Source: Sphaerisporangium viridialbum
Lineage (GTDB): Bacteria > Actinomycetota > Actinomycetes > Streptosporangiales > Streptosporangiaceae
Direction: 5' to 3'
Assembly (NCBI RefSeq): GCF_049674955.1
Contig: NZ_CP187232.1
Location: 9,114,001 to 9,178,000 of the forward strand
DNA length: 64,000 nucleotides
Position 1 is the stretch's first letter. Each line of letters opens with the position of its first letter. The notes under the pieces were generated by a model. That model did no database searches. It was not told the DNA's origin and was given only the letters and a program-made list of their open reading frames with translations. Below, in pieces: positions 1 through 8,208 of the stretch. The position numbers were made by a program, and so were the translations under genes.

Positions 1-105
1 GGCGAGGTCGTGCGCCTGGCGTCGAGCTTGAGCGCCGGCGAGGAGCTGAGCGTGCGCTTCTCCGACGACCGCGTCGACGTCACGGTGGCGAAGCCCTCGG
101 CCTGA
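1..105 (+). CDS. xseA: Exodeoxyribonuclease VII large subunit, C-terminal end (partial)
   Basis: The window opens inside this gene; 34 codons and a TGA at 103-105 remain. The readable tail (LSAGEELSVRFSDDRVDVTV) matches the C-terminal end of XseA, where a short beta-rich segment follows the catalytic and coiled-coil parts. XseA with XseB degrades single-stranded DNA to oligonucleotides in the cytoplasm. The identification rests partly on xseB following within 40 bp in the same direction, the usual operon order. Confidence 0.8.
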   Translation, partial: GEVVRLASSLSAGEELSVRFSDDRVDVTVAKPSA

Positions 106-142
106 GCGGGCGGACGCCGTGGCTGCCCATAAGGTGGGTGAC

Positions 143-382
143 GTGGCTGAGGAGAAAGCTGAGACCCCTTCGTACGAGCAGGCCCGCGAGGAGCTGACCG
201 AGGTGGTTCGCCGCCTGGAGACGGGCGGCCTCACCCTGGAGCAGTCGATCGAGCTCTGGGAACGTGGCGAGAAGCTCGCCGCCATCTGCGAGGAGTGGCT
301 GCAGGGAGCGCGGGTCAGGCTGGCGGCGGCGATGGCCCGCCGCGAGGAGCCGGGCGCCGAGCCGGAGAACGCCCCCTTCTAG
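143..382 (+). CDS. xseB: Exodeoxyribonuclease VII small subunit
   Basis: About 79 residues. XseB subunits bind the coiled-coil arm of XseA to form exonuclease VII. The typical pattern is present: SYEQAREELTEVVRRLETGG followed by LTLEQSIELWERGEKLA, the two-helix hairpin of the family, then an Ala/Arg-rich helix and an acidic tail. I favour the GTG at 143 because AAGGTGG lies about six bases upstream; an in-frame GTG at 119 would add eight residues without a clear ribosome binding site. It is co-directional with xseA and ends 8 bp from the convergent DUF4245 gene. Confidence 0.92.
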   Translation: MAEEKAETPSYEQAREELTEVVRRLETGGLTLEQSIELWERGEKLAAICEEWLQGARVRLAAAMARREEPGAEPENAPF

Positions 383-389
383 CGGCCTT

Positions 390-962
390 TCAGGACGGGA
401 TGGGGCTCGGCGTCGAGGTCTGGGTGGGCTCGATCGTGGAGCTCCCCCTGGGCTGGGCCTTCAGCGACCCGGCGAGCTGCGTGAGCTCGTCCCAGTCGGC
501 GAGGCCGGTGACCACGATCGTGACGCCGGGCTGGAAGCTGACCAGCGAGCGCTGTTTCTTGTCCGGGCGGAAACGTTCCTGCCAGGTCTGCCCGTTGATC
601 TGCCGGGTGCCGGTGACCTTGTCGCTGTTGGCGATGCGGTTGGCGAACTCCTGGCCGGGCTGGCCGCTCTGGGCCAGCAAGGCGTGCGAGCGCTTGGCCG
701 TCGCGAATCCCAGCCGCCAGGTGACGTAGGGCTTCTGCTCGACGGTGGAGCTGTTCGGCACCCAGTTCGCGGGGACGGGCTCGGGCACCCGCACCTCGTA
801 CGGCGCGACGCGGCGCAGGTTCGCCAGGGTGATCGAGTAGTCGACCCTCGGGATGTGCTCTTCGCGGCTCTGCGGAGCGATCAGCAGGAAGACTCCGACG
901 AGCGCCAGGCAGAAGAGCACGGCGAACGCGTATCCGTAGAAGCCTTCGGTGAATCGACGCAC
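390..962 (-). CDS. DUF4245-family membrane-anchored protein
   Basis: About 190 residues from a GTG at 962. An N-terminal membrane segment (YAFAVLFCLALVGVFLLIA) is followed by an extracytoplasmic domain containing ITLANLRRVAPYEVRVPEP and VPANWVPNSSTV, and ends in a Thr/Ser/Pro-rich tail. The domain matches actinobacterial DUF4245 proteins commonly found beside xseAB and glpX; their function is unknown. The reading frame is open far upstream, but the stretch before 962 is Arg/Pro-rich and looks non-coding. It converges with xseB, with 7 bp between the stop codons. Confidence 0.8.
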   Translation of the reverse strand: MRRFTEGFYGYAFAVLFCLALVGVFLLIAPQSREEHIPRVDYSITLANLRRVAPYEVRVPEPVPANWVPNSSTVEQKPYVTWRLGFATAKRSHALLAQSGQPGQEFANRIANSDKVTGTRQINGQTWQERFRPDKKQRSLVSFQPGVTIVVTGLADWDELTQLAGSLKAQPRGSSTIEPTQTSTPSPIPS

Positions 963-1069
963 AACCAGCGACAATACCGGCCGGGGGCGGCGGCCTGGGA
1001 CGCGCACCCGCCACCCGCGATCGCCCGTGCGGCCGGGCGCACGCGGGCGGCCACTCCACGGAGGCCGAG

Positions 1070-1666
1070 TTACGGGCGCCGGATCTGGCCGATGATCGTC
1101 AGGACGTCCTCGGCGAGCCTCCTGGAGGCGTGCACGTCGTCCGACAGCGTCACCTCGGACACGGCGGCGGCCAGCGCGCCCGTGACGACCACGACCAGGG
1201 CTCCCCTGTCGTCCTCGAACAGGGCGGCGTTGCGCCGCGCCCACTGGCGCATGCGGTCGCGCATGATCACCTCGAAGCCGGGGGGCCCGTCTCCGCGCAG
1301 GAACAGCGCGGCGAGCTCGCGCTCGTCGAAGCACCCTTCGAGGTACGCGCGGGCACCTGCGATGAACAGGCGCATCGGGTCGGACTCGCCCTCGGCGCGC
1401 GCCGCCTGGACGGCCTGCTTGGTGCGCTGGGTCTGGCGGTTCTGGAACTCGTCGAAGAGCGTGAGGTAGAGGTCGGCCTTGCCCGAGAAATGGTGGTAGA
1501 GGCTGCCGACGCTGGCCCCCGCACGGGAGACGACGTCGGTGACCCCGGCCTCGGCGAAGCCGCTTGTGACGAATGTCTCCCTGGCGGCGTCCAAGAGGGC
1601 ACCGCGCGTGGCGGCGCCGCGTTCCGAGGTGCGCACAGTCACCGGTCGTTCCGTGTCGCTGCTCAT
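1070..1666 (-). CDS. TetR-family transcriptional regulator
   Basis: About 198 residues from the ATG at 1666 (MSSDTERPVTVRTSERGA). The N-terminal third is a TetR helix-turn-helix: TRGALLDAARETFVTSGF, then VTDVVSRAGASVGSLYHHF, ending in the usual SLYHHF recognition helix. The C-terminal part (EVIMRDRMRQWARRNAALFE) is a helical ligand/dimer domain typical of the TetR_C family. It is divergent from glpX, and an 8-bp palindrome at 1711-1718 in the shared 144-bp gap could be an operator. The ligand is unknown. Confidence 0.9.
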   Translation of the reverse strand: MSSDTERPVTVRTSERGAATRGALLDAARETFVTSGFAEAGVTDVVSRAGASVGSLYHHFSGKADLYLTLFDEFQNRQTQRTKQAVQAARAEGESDPMRLFIAGARAYLEGCFDERELAALFLRGDGPPGFEVIMRDRMRQWARRNAALFEDDRGALVVVVTGALAAAVSEVTLSDDVHASRRLAEDVLTIIGQIRRP

Positions 1667-1810
1667 GCAGGTGACAGTATCCCTCCGTCGGCCGCGGAAG
1701 TGAGACAACTACGATCGTTGGAGTCGGCTGTATTAGAAAGCGGGGAACCTGGTAGGTCCAGTACAGGGCGTCCCGGTCGCCGATCGCACGATATAGAGGG
1801 GCTTGTAACC

Positions 1811-2845
1811 ATGTCGGAGCAGACGTCCGTACCACCCGCGCTGGCCACAGAAGAGCGCGCGCCCGATCGAAACCTGGCCCTTGAGCTGGTCCGCGTCACC
1901 GAGGCGGCGGCGATGGCCGCGGCGCGGTGGGTTGGCCGGGGCGACAAGAACGGCGCCGACGGATCGGCGGTCAACGCCATGCGCCAACTGATCAACACGG
2001 TGTCGATGGACGGCGTCGTGGTGATCGGCGAGGGCGAGAAGGACAACGCCCCGATGCTCTACAACGGCGAGCGCGTCGGCGACGGCAACGGCGCCGAGTG
2101 CGACGTGGCCGTGGACCCGATCGACGGCACCCGGCTGACCGCGCTCGGCATGCCCAACGCCATCTCCGTGATCGCGGTGAGCCCGCGCGGCGCGATGTAC
2201 GACCCCTCGGCGGTCTTCTACATGGACAAGCTGGCGACCGGCCCCGAGGCGGCGGACGCGGTCGACATCGACGCTCCCGTGGCCGCGAACATCGCCGCCG
2301 TCGCCCGCGCCAAGGGATGCTCGCCGTCCGACGTCATGGTGGTCGTCCTCGACCGGCCCCGCCACGAGCGGCTCGTCAAGGAGATCCGCGAGACGGGGGC
2401 GCGCATCAAGTTCATCACCGACGGAGACGTGGCCGGCGCGATCATGGCGGCCCGCCCCTACACCGGCGTCGACCTCATGCTCGGCATCGGCGGCACCCCC
2501 GAGGGCATCATCGCGGCCTGCGCACTGAAGTGCCTGGGAGGCGTGATCCAGGGCAAGCTGTGGCCGCGAGACGACGACGAGCGCCGCCGCGCGCTGGACG
2601 CCGGGCACGACCTCGACCGCGTGCTGACCACCGACGACCTGGTGACCTCCGACGACGTGTTCTTCGCCGCCTCGGGCATCACCGACGGCGAGCTGATGGG
2701 CGGCGTCCGCTATCGCAGCGGGGCGGCGGTCACCCACTCGCTGGTCATGCGCGGCCGTTCCGGCACCGTGCGCAAGGTGGAGAGCGAGCACCAGCTGTGG
2801 AAGCTGCGGGCCTACAGCGCGATCAACTTCGACACCGCGACCTGA
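1811..2845 (+). CDS. glpX: Fructose-1,6-bisphosphatase, class II
   Basis: 344 residues, the usual size for GlpX. It hydrolyses fructose 1,6-bisphosphate to fructose 6-phosphate in gluconeogenesis, needing Mg or Mn. Family motifs are clear: VVVIGEGEKDNAPMLYNGE, the metal-binding VDPIDGT, and IGGTPEGIIAACALKC. The ATG at 1811 is preceded by AGAGGGG. It is the only class of FBPase seen here; with pckG near 30 kb the window holds two key gluconeogenic enzymes. Confidence 0.97.
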   Translation: MSEQTSVPPALATEERAPDRNLALELVRVTEAAAMAAARWVGRGDKNGADGSAVNAMRQLINTVSMDGVVVIGEGEKDNAPMLYNGERVGDGNGAECDVAVDPIDGTRLTALGMPNAISVIAVSPRGAMYDPSAVFYMDKLATGPEAADAVDIDAPVAANIAAVARAKGCSPSDVMVVVLDRPRHERLVKEIRETGARIKFITDGDVAGAIMAARPYTGVDLMLGIGGTPEGIIAACALKCLGGVIQGKLWPRDDDERRRALDAGHDLDRVLTTDDLVTSDDVFFAASGITDGELMGGVRYRSGAAVTHSLVMRGRSGTVRKVESEHQLWKLRAYSAINFDTAT

Positions 2846-2900
2846 GCCGCGGACGGCGCCTCGAAGCGGACGACGGCCCTGTGCGGCGGACCTGCCTCGC

Positions 2901-3593
2901 TCAGGGCCTGCGGCGGGCCCAGCCGCGCCTCGGCGGCTTCGGGACCTTCGCCACGACGTTGCCCATCATGATCATGCCGGTGATCTCGATCACGGGTGCG
3001 TCGGGAGGGGCGAAGTCCGGCACCTTGTTCTTCTTCCCTCCGAGGACGGCCGACGCGGGGATGTCCACGCGAACGCCCTCCGGGACGATCAGGGTGAGCG
3101 TCGCGCCCACGACGGTGGCCTGCACGGTGATGTGGCTGCTCTGGAGCAGCGCGTCGCGCAGGTCGAGCGTGACGCCGGTGCCGACGGCCGTGACCGAGTA
3201 GTTCGAGGGCACCACCCAGCGGCCCGCGCGCTGCTCCGAGCGGAACAGCGCCATGACCGGCCGCCCGTCGGCGCGCAGCGGCTGGAGGTGCTCGGGCAGC
3301 AGGTCGGCGGTGACGGAGACCAGCTCGCCGAGGGTGCGGGCGCTGTAGACGGCCTCGACGCGCTCCTCGTGCTCCTCCTGGGTGAGCCTGCCGTCCGCCA
3401 GGGCGTCGCCCAGCACGGTGACCACGCGCTCACGATCGGAGTCGGACGCCCTCAGCTCCTGCGGTGCCGGGCCCTTCCGGTCGGACGCCACGCCGTTGAG
3501 CACGTCGGCCAGGAACTGCCTGAGGGCCGGCGCTCCCTGCCGGTTCCAGCGGTCGTTCCAGCGGTCGTAAGGCGCTCCGCGTCGGGCTTCCAC
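2901..3593 (-). CDS. DUF1707 SHOCT-like domain protein with LiaF-like C-terminus
   Basis: 230 residues from a GTG at 3593. Around residues 48-98 is the DUF1707 domain (RASDSDRERVVTVLGDALADG, then LTQEEHEERV and YSARTLGELV), common in actinobacterial envelope-stress proteins. The C-terminal ~110 residues (WVVPSNYSVTAVGTGVTLDL, TLIVPEGVRVDI) form the beta-solenoid-like domain seen in LiaF/DUF2154 proteins. There is no membrane segment, so it is probably cytoplasmic or peripheral. It converges on glpX. Role unknown; envelope sensing is an inference from domain partners. Confidence 0.85.
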   Translation of the reverse strand: MEARRGAPYDRWNDRWNRQGAPALRQFLADVLNGVASDRKGPAPQELRASDSDRERVVTVLGDALADGRLTQEEHEERVEAVYSARTLGELVSVTADLLPEHLQPLRADGRPVMALFRSEQRAGRWVVPSNYSVTAVGTGVTLDLRDALLQSSHITVQATVVGATLTLIVPEGVRVDIPASAVLGGKKNKVPDFAPPDAPVIEITGMIMMGNVVAKVPKPPRRGWARRRP

Positions 3594-3691
3594 GCCTCGA
3601 CACTAACCCGCGGGACGACCCGTGACATACCCCTACCGCCATGACTTGGCGGAATACCACCAGGTACGAAGCACATCAGGACAGAAGATCC

Positions 3692-3707
3692 GTCAGAATT
3701 ATCTGAC
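3692..3707. promoter_or_regulatory. 16-bp inverted repeat, candidate operator
   Basis: GTCAGA-ATTA-TCTGAC is a perfect inverted repeat with 6-bp arms and an AT-rich centre. It lies about 90 bp upstream of the TTG-started gene at 3784 and about 100 bp from the divergent DUF1707 gene. The location suits a repressor or activator site; no protein is assigned. Confidence 0.35.
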
Positions 3708-3748
3708 TCGGCCGTTACGGCTGCCCCGCTTCACCGGAGGCCGCCGCG

Positions 3749-3787
3749 ATGATCGCCGACCTGTGCGAGAAGGAGCCGACCGCTTGA
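3749..3787 (+). CDS. Possible 12-codon leader ORF
   Basis: An ATG at 3749 follows GGAGG at ideal spacing and reads MIADLCEKEPTA before a TGA at 3785-3787. Its stop overlaps the TTG start of the next gene, and the Shine-Dalgarno of that gene lies inside this ORF. The arrangement resembles a translationally coupling leader peptide, but chance cannot be excluded for so short an ORF. Confidence 0.3.
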   Translation: MIADLCEKEPTA

Positions 3788-4185
3788 GCTACCGGGACGA
3801 TGCCGCTTTCTGGGCGTGCCCCCACGGGCAGGACGCCCGTCACGGCTGCGTCAGCTGCTATGAGGAGTCGGCCGACCCTGACCCCGATCTGCCCGTCTGG
3901 GACGTCGCCGTGTGGTTCACCTCCGACCAGCCGATCCCGGTCAAGGCCCTCCAGGACGTCCACCGCCACGGCCGCCAGTTCTTGCTCGACAAGCTGTCGG
4001 CTCCTCGCATCTACCTTCTGACCGGCCACGCGAACGCCGCAGGGGGCGGGCAGGCCGTCGCGGGGGTCATCGGCTTCCTGGTCCACAACCGCCACGTGGT
4101 GCACGCCTTCACCGTGCAGGACACCAGGGCGGTGCGCCTGTCACCGTCCCCGGACACCCCGTCCGGCGAGAGAGTCTGGCCCTAA
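3784..4185 (+). CDS. Hypothetical protein
   Basis: About 133 residues from a TTG at 3784, chosen because AGAAGGAG stands about eight bases upstream; the longer open frame back to 3622 lacks such a site. The protein starts with a Cys/His-containing stretch (FWACPHGQDARHGCVSCYEE; Cys-His and Cys-x2-Cys spacing could bind metal), followed by a mixed alpha/beta region (VWDVAVWFTSDQPIPVKALQ, GVIGFLVHNRHVVHAFTV). I do not recognise the family. It has no signal peptide or membrane segment. The next gene is a co-directional transporter with its own probable promoter. Confidence 0.6.
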   Translation: MSYRDDAAFWACPHGQDARHGCVSCYEESADPDPDLPVWDVAVWFTSDQPIPVKALQDVHRHGRQFLLDKLSAPRIYLLTGHANAAGGGQAVAGVIGFLVHNRHVVHAFTVQDTRAVRLSPSPDTPSGERVWP

Positions 4186-4202
4186 CCCTCCGCTCTGGGC
4201 CA

Positions 4203-4231
4203 TTGACCGGTGTGGGCCGCGACCATACCCT
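4203..4231 (+). promoter_or_regulatory. Probable promoter of the MFS gene
   Basis: TTGACC at 4203-4208 and TACCCT at 4226-4231 are separated by 17 bp. Transcription would start near 4238, about 45 bases before the GTG start of the transporter. Confidence 0.45.
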
Positions 4232-4286
4232 GGCGAAACCTGAATTAGCCTCATGTTTCCCCCTCTGTCCCCCCTCGGAGGCCGTG

Positions 4287-5486
4287 GTGCCCACCCCACG
4301 TGACCGGCGCGCGCGCCTCGCCGCCTTCGCCGTCTTCTTCGTCCAGGGGCTGACGTTCGCCACCCTGCTCACCCAGGTCGCGGCCCTGCAGAAGAAGCAC
4401 GGGCTCAGCGACGGCGAGCTGTCCATCCTGCTCCTGGTCGTGCCCGTGATCGCGGGCGCCGGCAGCGTTCTCGCGGGGGAGATCGCCAAGCGGTACGGCA
4501 GCAGGGTGGTGCTCCGGGTCGCCCAGCCCCTCGCCGGTCTCGCCGTCGTGCTCGCGGGGCTCGCGGCCGGCGTGCCCGAGCTGGTCGCCGCGAACGTGCT
4601 GTTCGGCCTGTGCCTCGGCGCGGTCGACGCGGGCATGAACATGCAGGCCGTCACGATCGAGCGGAGGTACGGCAGGGCGATCCTCACCGGGTTCCACGCG
4701 CTGTGGAGCGCCGCGGCGGTCGTCGGCGCGGTCTGGGCCTCGGCCGCCGGAGGCATGGGGCTCGGCCTTCCCGCGACCTTCGCCGTCGCCATGATCGCCG
4801 GTGTGGCCATCGCCGTGCTCGCCGGTCCGGCCCTGTGCGCCCCCGAGGAAGAACACGTGCGGCCGGCGGAAGCCGAATCCCGCACGCCCGCGCCCGCCGG
4901 CGGTGGATTCCCGTGGCGCCCGATCCTGCCGCTGTGCCTCGCGATGGCCTTCCTCTACGTCGGCGACGCGTCGATCTCCAACTTCGGGTCCGTCTACATG
5001 GACAAGATCATGCACGCGTCGGCGGCGGTCGTCCCACTGGCGCTCGGGGCCTACCAGGCGACGACCTTCGTGGTCAGGGCCGGTGGCGACCTGGCCGTGC
5101 GCAGGTACGGCCCGGCCGCGATCGTCCGCGTCGGGGGCGCGCTCGCCGCCCTGGGGTTCGCCGGCATCGTCGCCGCCCCGAACGAGCCCCTGGCCATCGT
5201 CGCCTTCGGCGTGACCGGGGTGGGCCTGTCGGTCGTGGCCCCCCAGTCGTTCTCCGCCGCCGGACGGCTCGACCCGGCCGGCACGGGCGTGGCCATCGCG
5301 CGCGTCAACATGTTCAACTACGTGGGCTTCATCGTCGGAGCGGCCCTGGTCGGCGGGATCGCGGACGCCGCGAACTACCAGGTGGCCTTCGCGGCCCCCC
5401 TCGTCCTCGCGGCGGCCATCATCCTCCTGGCCCGCGGCTTCCAGCCGTCACGATCTCTTCTGGCACCGCGGCCCAGCGAGGCCTGA
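4287..5486 (+). CDS. Major facilitator superfamily transporter
   Basis: About 399 residues with roughly twelve hydrophobic helices, six on each side of a hydrophilic loop (CAPEEEHVRPAEAESRTPAP), the standard MFS layout. The loop between helices 2 and 3 contains GEIAKRYGSRVVLRVAQPLA, the MFS signature region. Two adjacent GTG codons (4284, 4287) can start it; GGAG at 4277-4280 fits 4287 better. The overall look (LFGLCLGAVDAGMNMQAVTI, FHALWSAAAVVGAVWASAAG) resembles YbjJ-type sugar or drug exporters. The substrate is unknown. It converges on the iol operon. Confidence 0.9.
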   Translation: MPTPRDRRARLAAFAVFFVQGLTFATLLTQVAALQKKHGLSDGELSILLLVVPVIAGAGSVLAGEIAKRYGSRVVLRVAQPLAGLAVVLAGLAAGVPELVAANVLFGLCLGAVDAGMNMQAVTIERRYGRAILTGFHALWSAAAVVGAVWASAAGGMGLGLPATFAVAMIAGVAIAVLAGPALCAPEEEHVRPAEAESRTPAPAGGGFPWRPILPLCLAMAFLYVGDASISNFGSVYMDKIMHASAAVVPLALGAYQATTFVVRAGGDLAVRRYGPAAIVRVGGALAALGFAGIVAAPNEPLAIVAFGVTGVGLSVVAPQSFSAAGRLDPAGTGVAIARVNMFNYVGFIVGAALVGGIADAANYQVAFAAPLVLAAAIILLARGFQPSRSLLAPRPSEA

Positions 5487-5500
5487 GCCCCGCCACGGGT

Positions 5501-7342
5501 CTAGAGGTACGGGCGCTGGGCGCGCTTGGCCCGCTCGTACCGTTCGTGGAGGCCGGGGGTGGTGGAGACCTCGGCCGTGGGGACGTCCCACCAGGCAGTG
5601 GTCTCCGGGGACGGGCCTGGGACGGTCTCCAGGTAGACGACCGTCGTGGTGCCGGACTCCCTGGCCTTGGTGAGGGCGACGCGCAGGGAGTCGGGGCCGG
5701 AGGCGCGCAGGACGTCGGCTCCGAGGCTCGCGGCGTTGGCGGCCAGGTCGACCGGCAGGAACGGCCCGTCCAGCCTGCCCTCCGGCGAGCGCCTGCGGTA
5801 CGCCGTGCCGAGCCGCCGCGCGCCCACGGACTCCGACAGGCCCCCGATCGACGCGAAGCCGTGGTTGTCCACGATCACCACGACCAGCTTGACGCCCTCC
5901 TGGACGGCGGTGGCGATCTCCTGGGCCATCATCAGGTACGAGCCGTCGCCGACCAGCACGAAGACCTCGCGGTCCGGCGCCGCCAGCTTCACGCCGAGGC
6001 CGCCCGCGATCTCGTACCCCATGCAGGAGTAGCCGTACTCGACGTGGTACGCCTTCGGGTCGGAGGCGCGCCACAGTTTGTGCAGGTCACCGGGCATCGA
6101 TCCGGCGGCGTTGACCACCACGCCGTCCGGCCCCGCGACCTCGTTCAGCACGCCGAGCACCACAGGCTGCGTCAGCGTGTCCCCCGCGTACAGCGCCGAG
6201 ACCGTGTCCTGCCAGGCGCGGCCCAGCTCGGCGGCCCGTGAGGTCCAGGACGGGTCGGCCTTCCAGCCGCCGAGGTCGAGCAGCGCGAGCCCTTCGCGGG
6301 CGTCGCCCACCAGCATGACGCCGGCGTGCTTGGCCGCGTCGAAGGCCGTGACGTTGAGGTTCACGAAGCGGGCGTCGCCGAAGAGCGTGCGGGAAGCCGT
6401 CGTGAAGTCGGTGTAACGGGTGCCGACCCCGATGACCAGGTCGGCCTCGCGTGCGACGGCGTTGGCGGCGGCCGTGCCCGTGTGCCCGATCGCACCGAGC
6501 GCGCACGGATGGTCGTACGGCAGGACGCCCTTGCCCGCCTGGGTCTCCCCCACGGGCACGCCGTGGGCCTCGGCGAAGGCGGTGAGCTCCTCCCACGCCT
6601 CGCTGTAGACCACCCCGCCGCCCGCGACGATCAGCGGGCGCCGCGAACGCCTGATCGCCTCCACGGCCCGCTCCACGGCGGCCGCGTCGGGGATGGGCCT
6701 CGCCACGTGCCACACCCTGCGCGCGAACAGCTCGGCGGGCCAGTCGTACGCCTCGGCCTGCACGTCCTGGGGCAGGGCGAGCGTCACCGCGCCCGTCTCG
6801 GCGGGGTCGGTGAGCACCCGCATCGCCGCCATCAGGGCCGAGGGGAGCTGCTCGGGCCGGTTGACCCGGTCGAAGAAGCGCGACACCGGCCGCAGGCAGT
6901 CGTTGACGCTGACGTCGTACGACCGGGGGTCCTCGAGCTCCTGCAGGACGGCCCCGGCGGCGCGGGTCGCGAAGATGTCGCCGGGCAGGAGGAGCACCGG
7001 GATCCTGTTGATCGTCGCGAGCGCCGCCCCGGTCACCATGTTGGTGGCGCCCGGGCCGATCGACGTCGTGCAGGCGAAGGCCGACAGGCGGTTGCGCGTC
7101 CTGGCGAAGCCCACGGCGGTGTGGACCATGGCCTGCTCGTTCCTCGCCAGGTAGTACGGCAGCGGGTCGCCGAGGCCCGCGCCCTGCTCCGCGAGCGCCT
7201 GGCCGATGCCGGCGACGTTGCCGTGCCCGAAGATGCCGAAGCAGCCCTCGATCAGCCGCTGCTCCACTCCGTCGCGCTCGCTCCACTGCTCGGCGAGGAA
7301 CCGCACCAGCGCCTGGGCCACGGTGAGCCTGATCGTCGTCAT
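5501..7342 (-). CDS. iolD: 3D-trihydroxycyclohexane-1,2-dione acylhydrolase
   Basis: 613 residues, normal for IolD, a thiamine-diphosphate enzyme that opens the diketo ring of the inositol intermediate to 5-deoxy-glucuronate. The N-terminal TPP domain (FGIFGHGNVAGIGQAL, LARNEQAMVHTAVGFAR with the catalytic-type Glu), the central domain (RRPLIVAGGGVVYSEA) and the C-terminal TPP-binding motif (VLVGDGSYLMM ... VIVDNHGFAS) are in order. It is last in the operon; its ATG overlaps the iolB stop by 4 bp (ATGA), implying translational coupling. Confidence 0.96.
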   Translation of the reverse strand: MTTIRLTVAQALVRFLAEQWSERDGVEQRLIEGCFGIFGHGNVAGIGQALAEQGAGLGDPLPYYLARNEQAMVHTAVGFARTRNRLSAFACTTSIGPGATNMVTGAALATINRIPVLLLPGDIFATRAAGAVLQELEDPRSYDVSVNDCLRPVSRFFDRVNRPEQLPSALMAAMRVLTDPAETGAVTLALPQDVQAEAYDWPAELFARRVWHVARPIPDAAAVERAVEAIRRSRRPLIVAGGGVVYSEAWEELTAFAEAHGVPVGETQAGKGVLPYDHPCALGAIGHTGTAAANAVAREADLVIGVGTRYTDFTTASRTLFGDARFVNLNVTAFDAAKHAGVMLVGDAREGLALLDLGGWKADPSWTSRAAELGRAWQDTVSALYAGDTLTQPVVLGVLNEVAGPDGVVVNAAGSMPGDLHKLWRASDPKAYHVEYGYSCMGYEIAGGLGVKLAAPDREVFVLVGDGSYLMMAQEIATAVQEGVKLVVVIVDNHGFASIGGLSESVGARRLGTAYRRRSPEGRLDGPFLPVDLAANAASLGADVLRASGPDSLRVALTKARESGTTTVVYLETVPGPSPETTAWWDVPTAEVSTTPGLHERYERAKRAQRPYL

Positions 7343-8208
7343 GCCTTCGCCTCCGGCCTGCCGTTCGCGGGTGATGGGCGGTCGTACGAGGTCATGGGGA
7401 CGCGGGGGTCCACGGCCTGGCCTTCCCAGCTTGAGCGGATCCAGGCGTGCCTGGGGTCGTCGCAGAAGGCCATGGAACGCTTGTCCGCGGGCCCGGCGAG
7501 CACGTTCAGGTAGTACAGGTCGTAGCCGGGGGCCGCCATCGAGGGCCCGTGGTAGCCGTGCGGCACCAGCACCACGTCACCGCAGCTCACCTCGGCCAGC
7601 ACGTCGATCGGCCTGCCCGGCGAGCCGTACACCCGCTGGTATCCGGGACCGCCCTCGAAGTAGTAGATCTCCTCCAGCACCGCCTCGCCGTCGGCCTCGG
7701 TGTCGTGCTTGTGCGGCGGATAGGACGACCAGTTGCCCTCGGGGGTCAGCACCTCGACGGCGACGAGCTTGTCGCACTCGAAGGCGTCCGGAGCGCAGAA
7801 GTTGTTGACCTGCCGGCTGGCCTGCCCGGCGCCCCGCACCTCCACCGGGACGTCCTCGGCCGGGCCGTACCGCACCGGGAGCCGCCGCGTCGCGACGGCC
7901 GACGGCAGGGCGAACCGGCCCTCCCCGCTCAACCGGACGCTCGACCCGATGGGCAGGTAGGCGAAGTCCGTGACGCCGCCGAAGACCGACTCGCGGCCGC
8001 GCAGTTCGAGGCGCACCCCGTCGCACTCGACGGCGCAGGACCCAGACAGCGGGACGACCAGCATCTCCTCGCCCCCGGTGGCGAACTCGACCGTCTCGCC
8101 CGAGAGGTTGAGCGCCCGGAGCCCGGCGTATGCCCATCCGGCGCTCTCGGGCGAGATCAGCAGGGCCCAGGGGGACTCGGCGGTGGAGCCCGCGGGAATG
8201 TACGACAT
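7339..8208 (-). CDS. iolB: 5-deoxy-glucuronate isomerase
   Basis: 289 residues, a bicupin. It isomerises 5-deoxy-glucuronate to 2-deoxy-5-keto-gluconate in myo-inositol breakdown. Metal-ligand patterns of the second cupin are visible in SSYPPHKHDTE and LEEIYYF, with the later VPHGYHGPSMAAPGYDLYYL typical of IolB. Its ATG overlaps the stop of the upstream aldolase-like gene by one base (TGATG). Confidence 0.95.
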   Translation of the reverse strand: MSYIPAGSTAESPWALLISPESAGWAYAGLRALNLSGETVEFATGGEEMLVVPLSGSCAVECDGVRLELRGRESVFGGVTDFAYLPIGSSVRLSGEGRFALPSAVATRRLPVRYGPAEDVPVEVRGAGQASRQVNNFCAPDAFECDKLVAVEVLTPEGNWSSYPPHKHDTEADGEAVLEEIYYFEGGPGYQRVYGSPGRPIDVLAEVSCGDVVLVPHGYHGPSMAAPGYDLYYLNVLAGPADKRSMAFCDDPRHAWIRSSWEGQAVDPRVPMTSYDRPSPANGRPEAKA

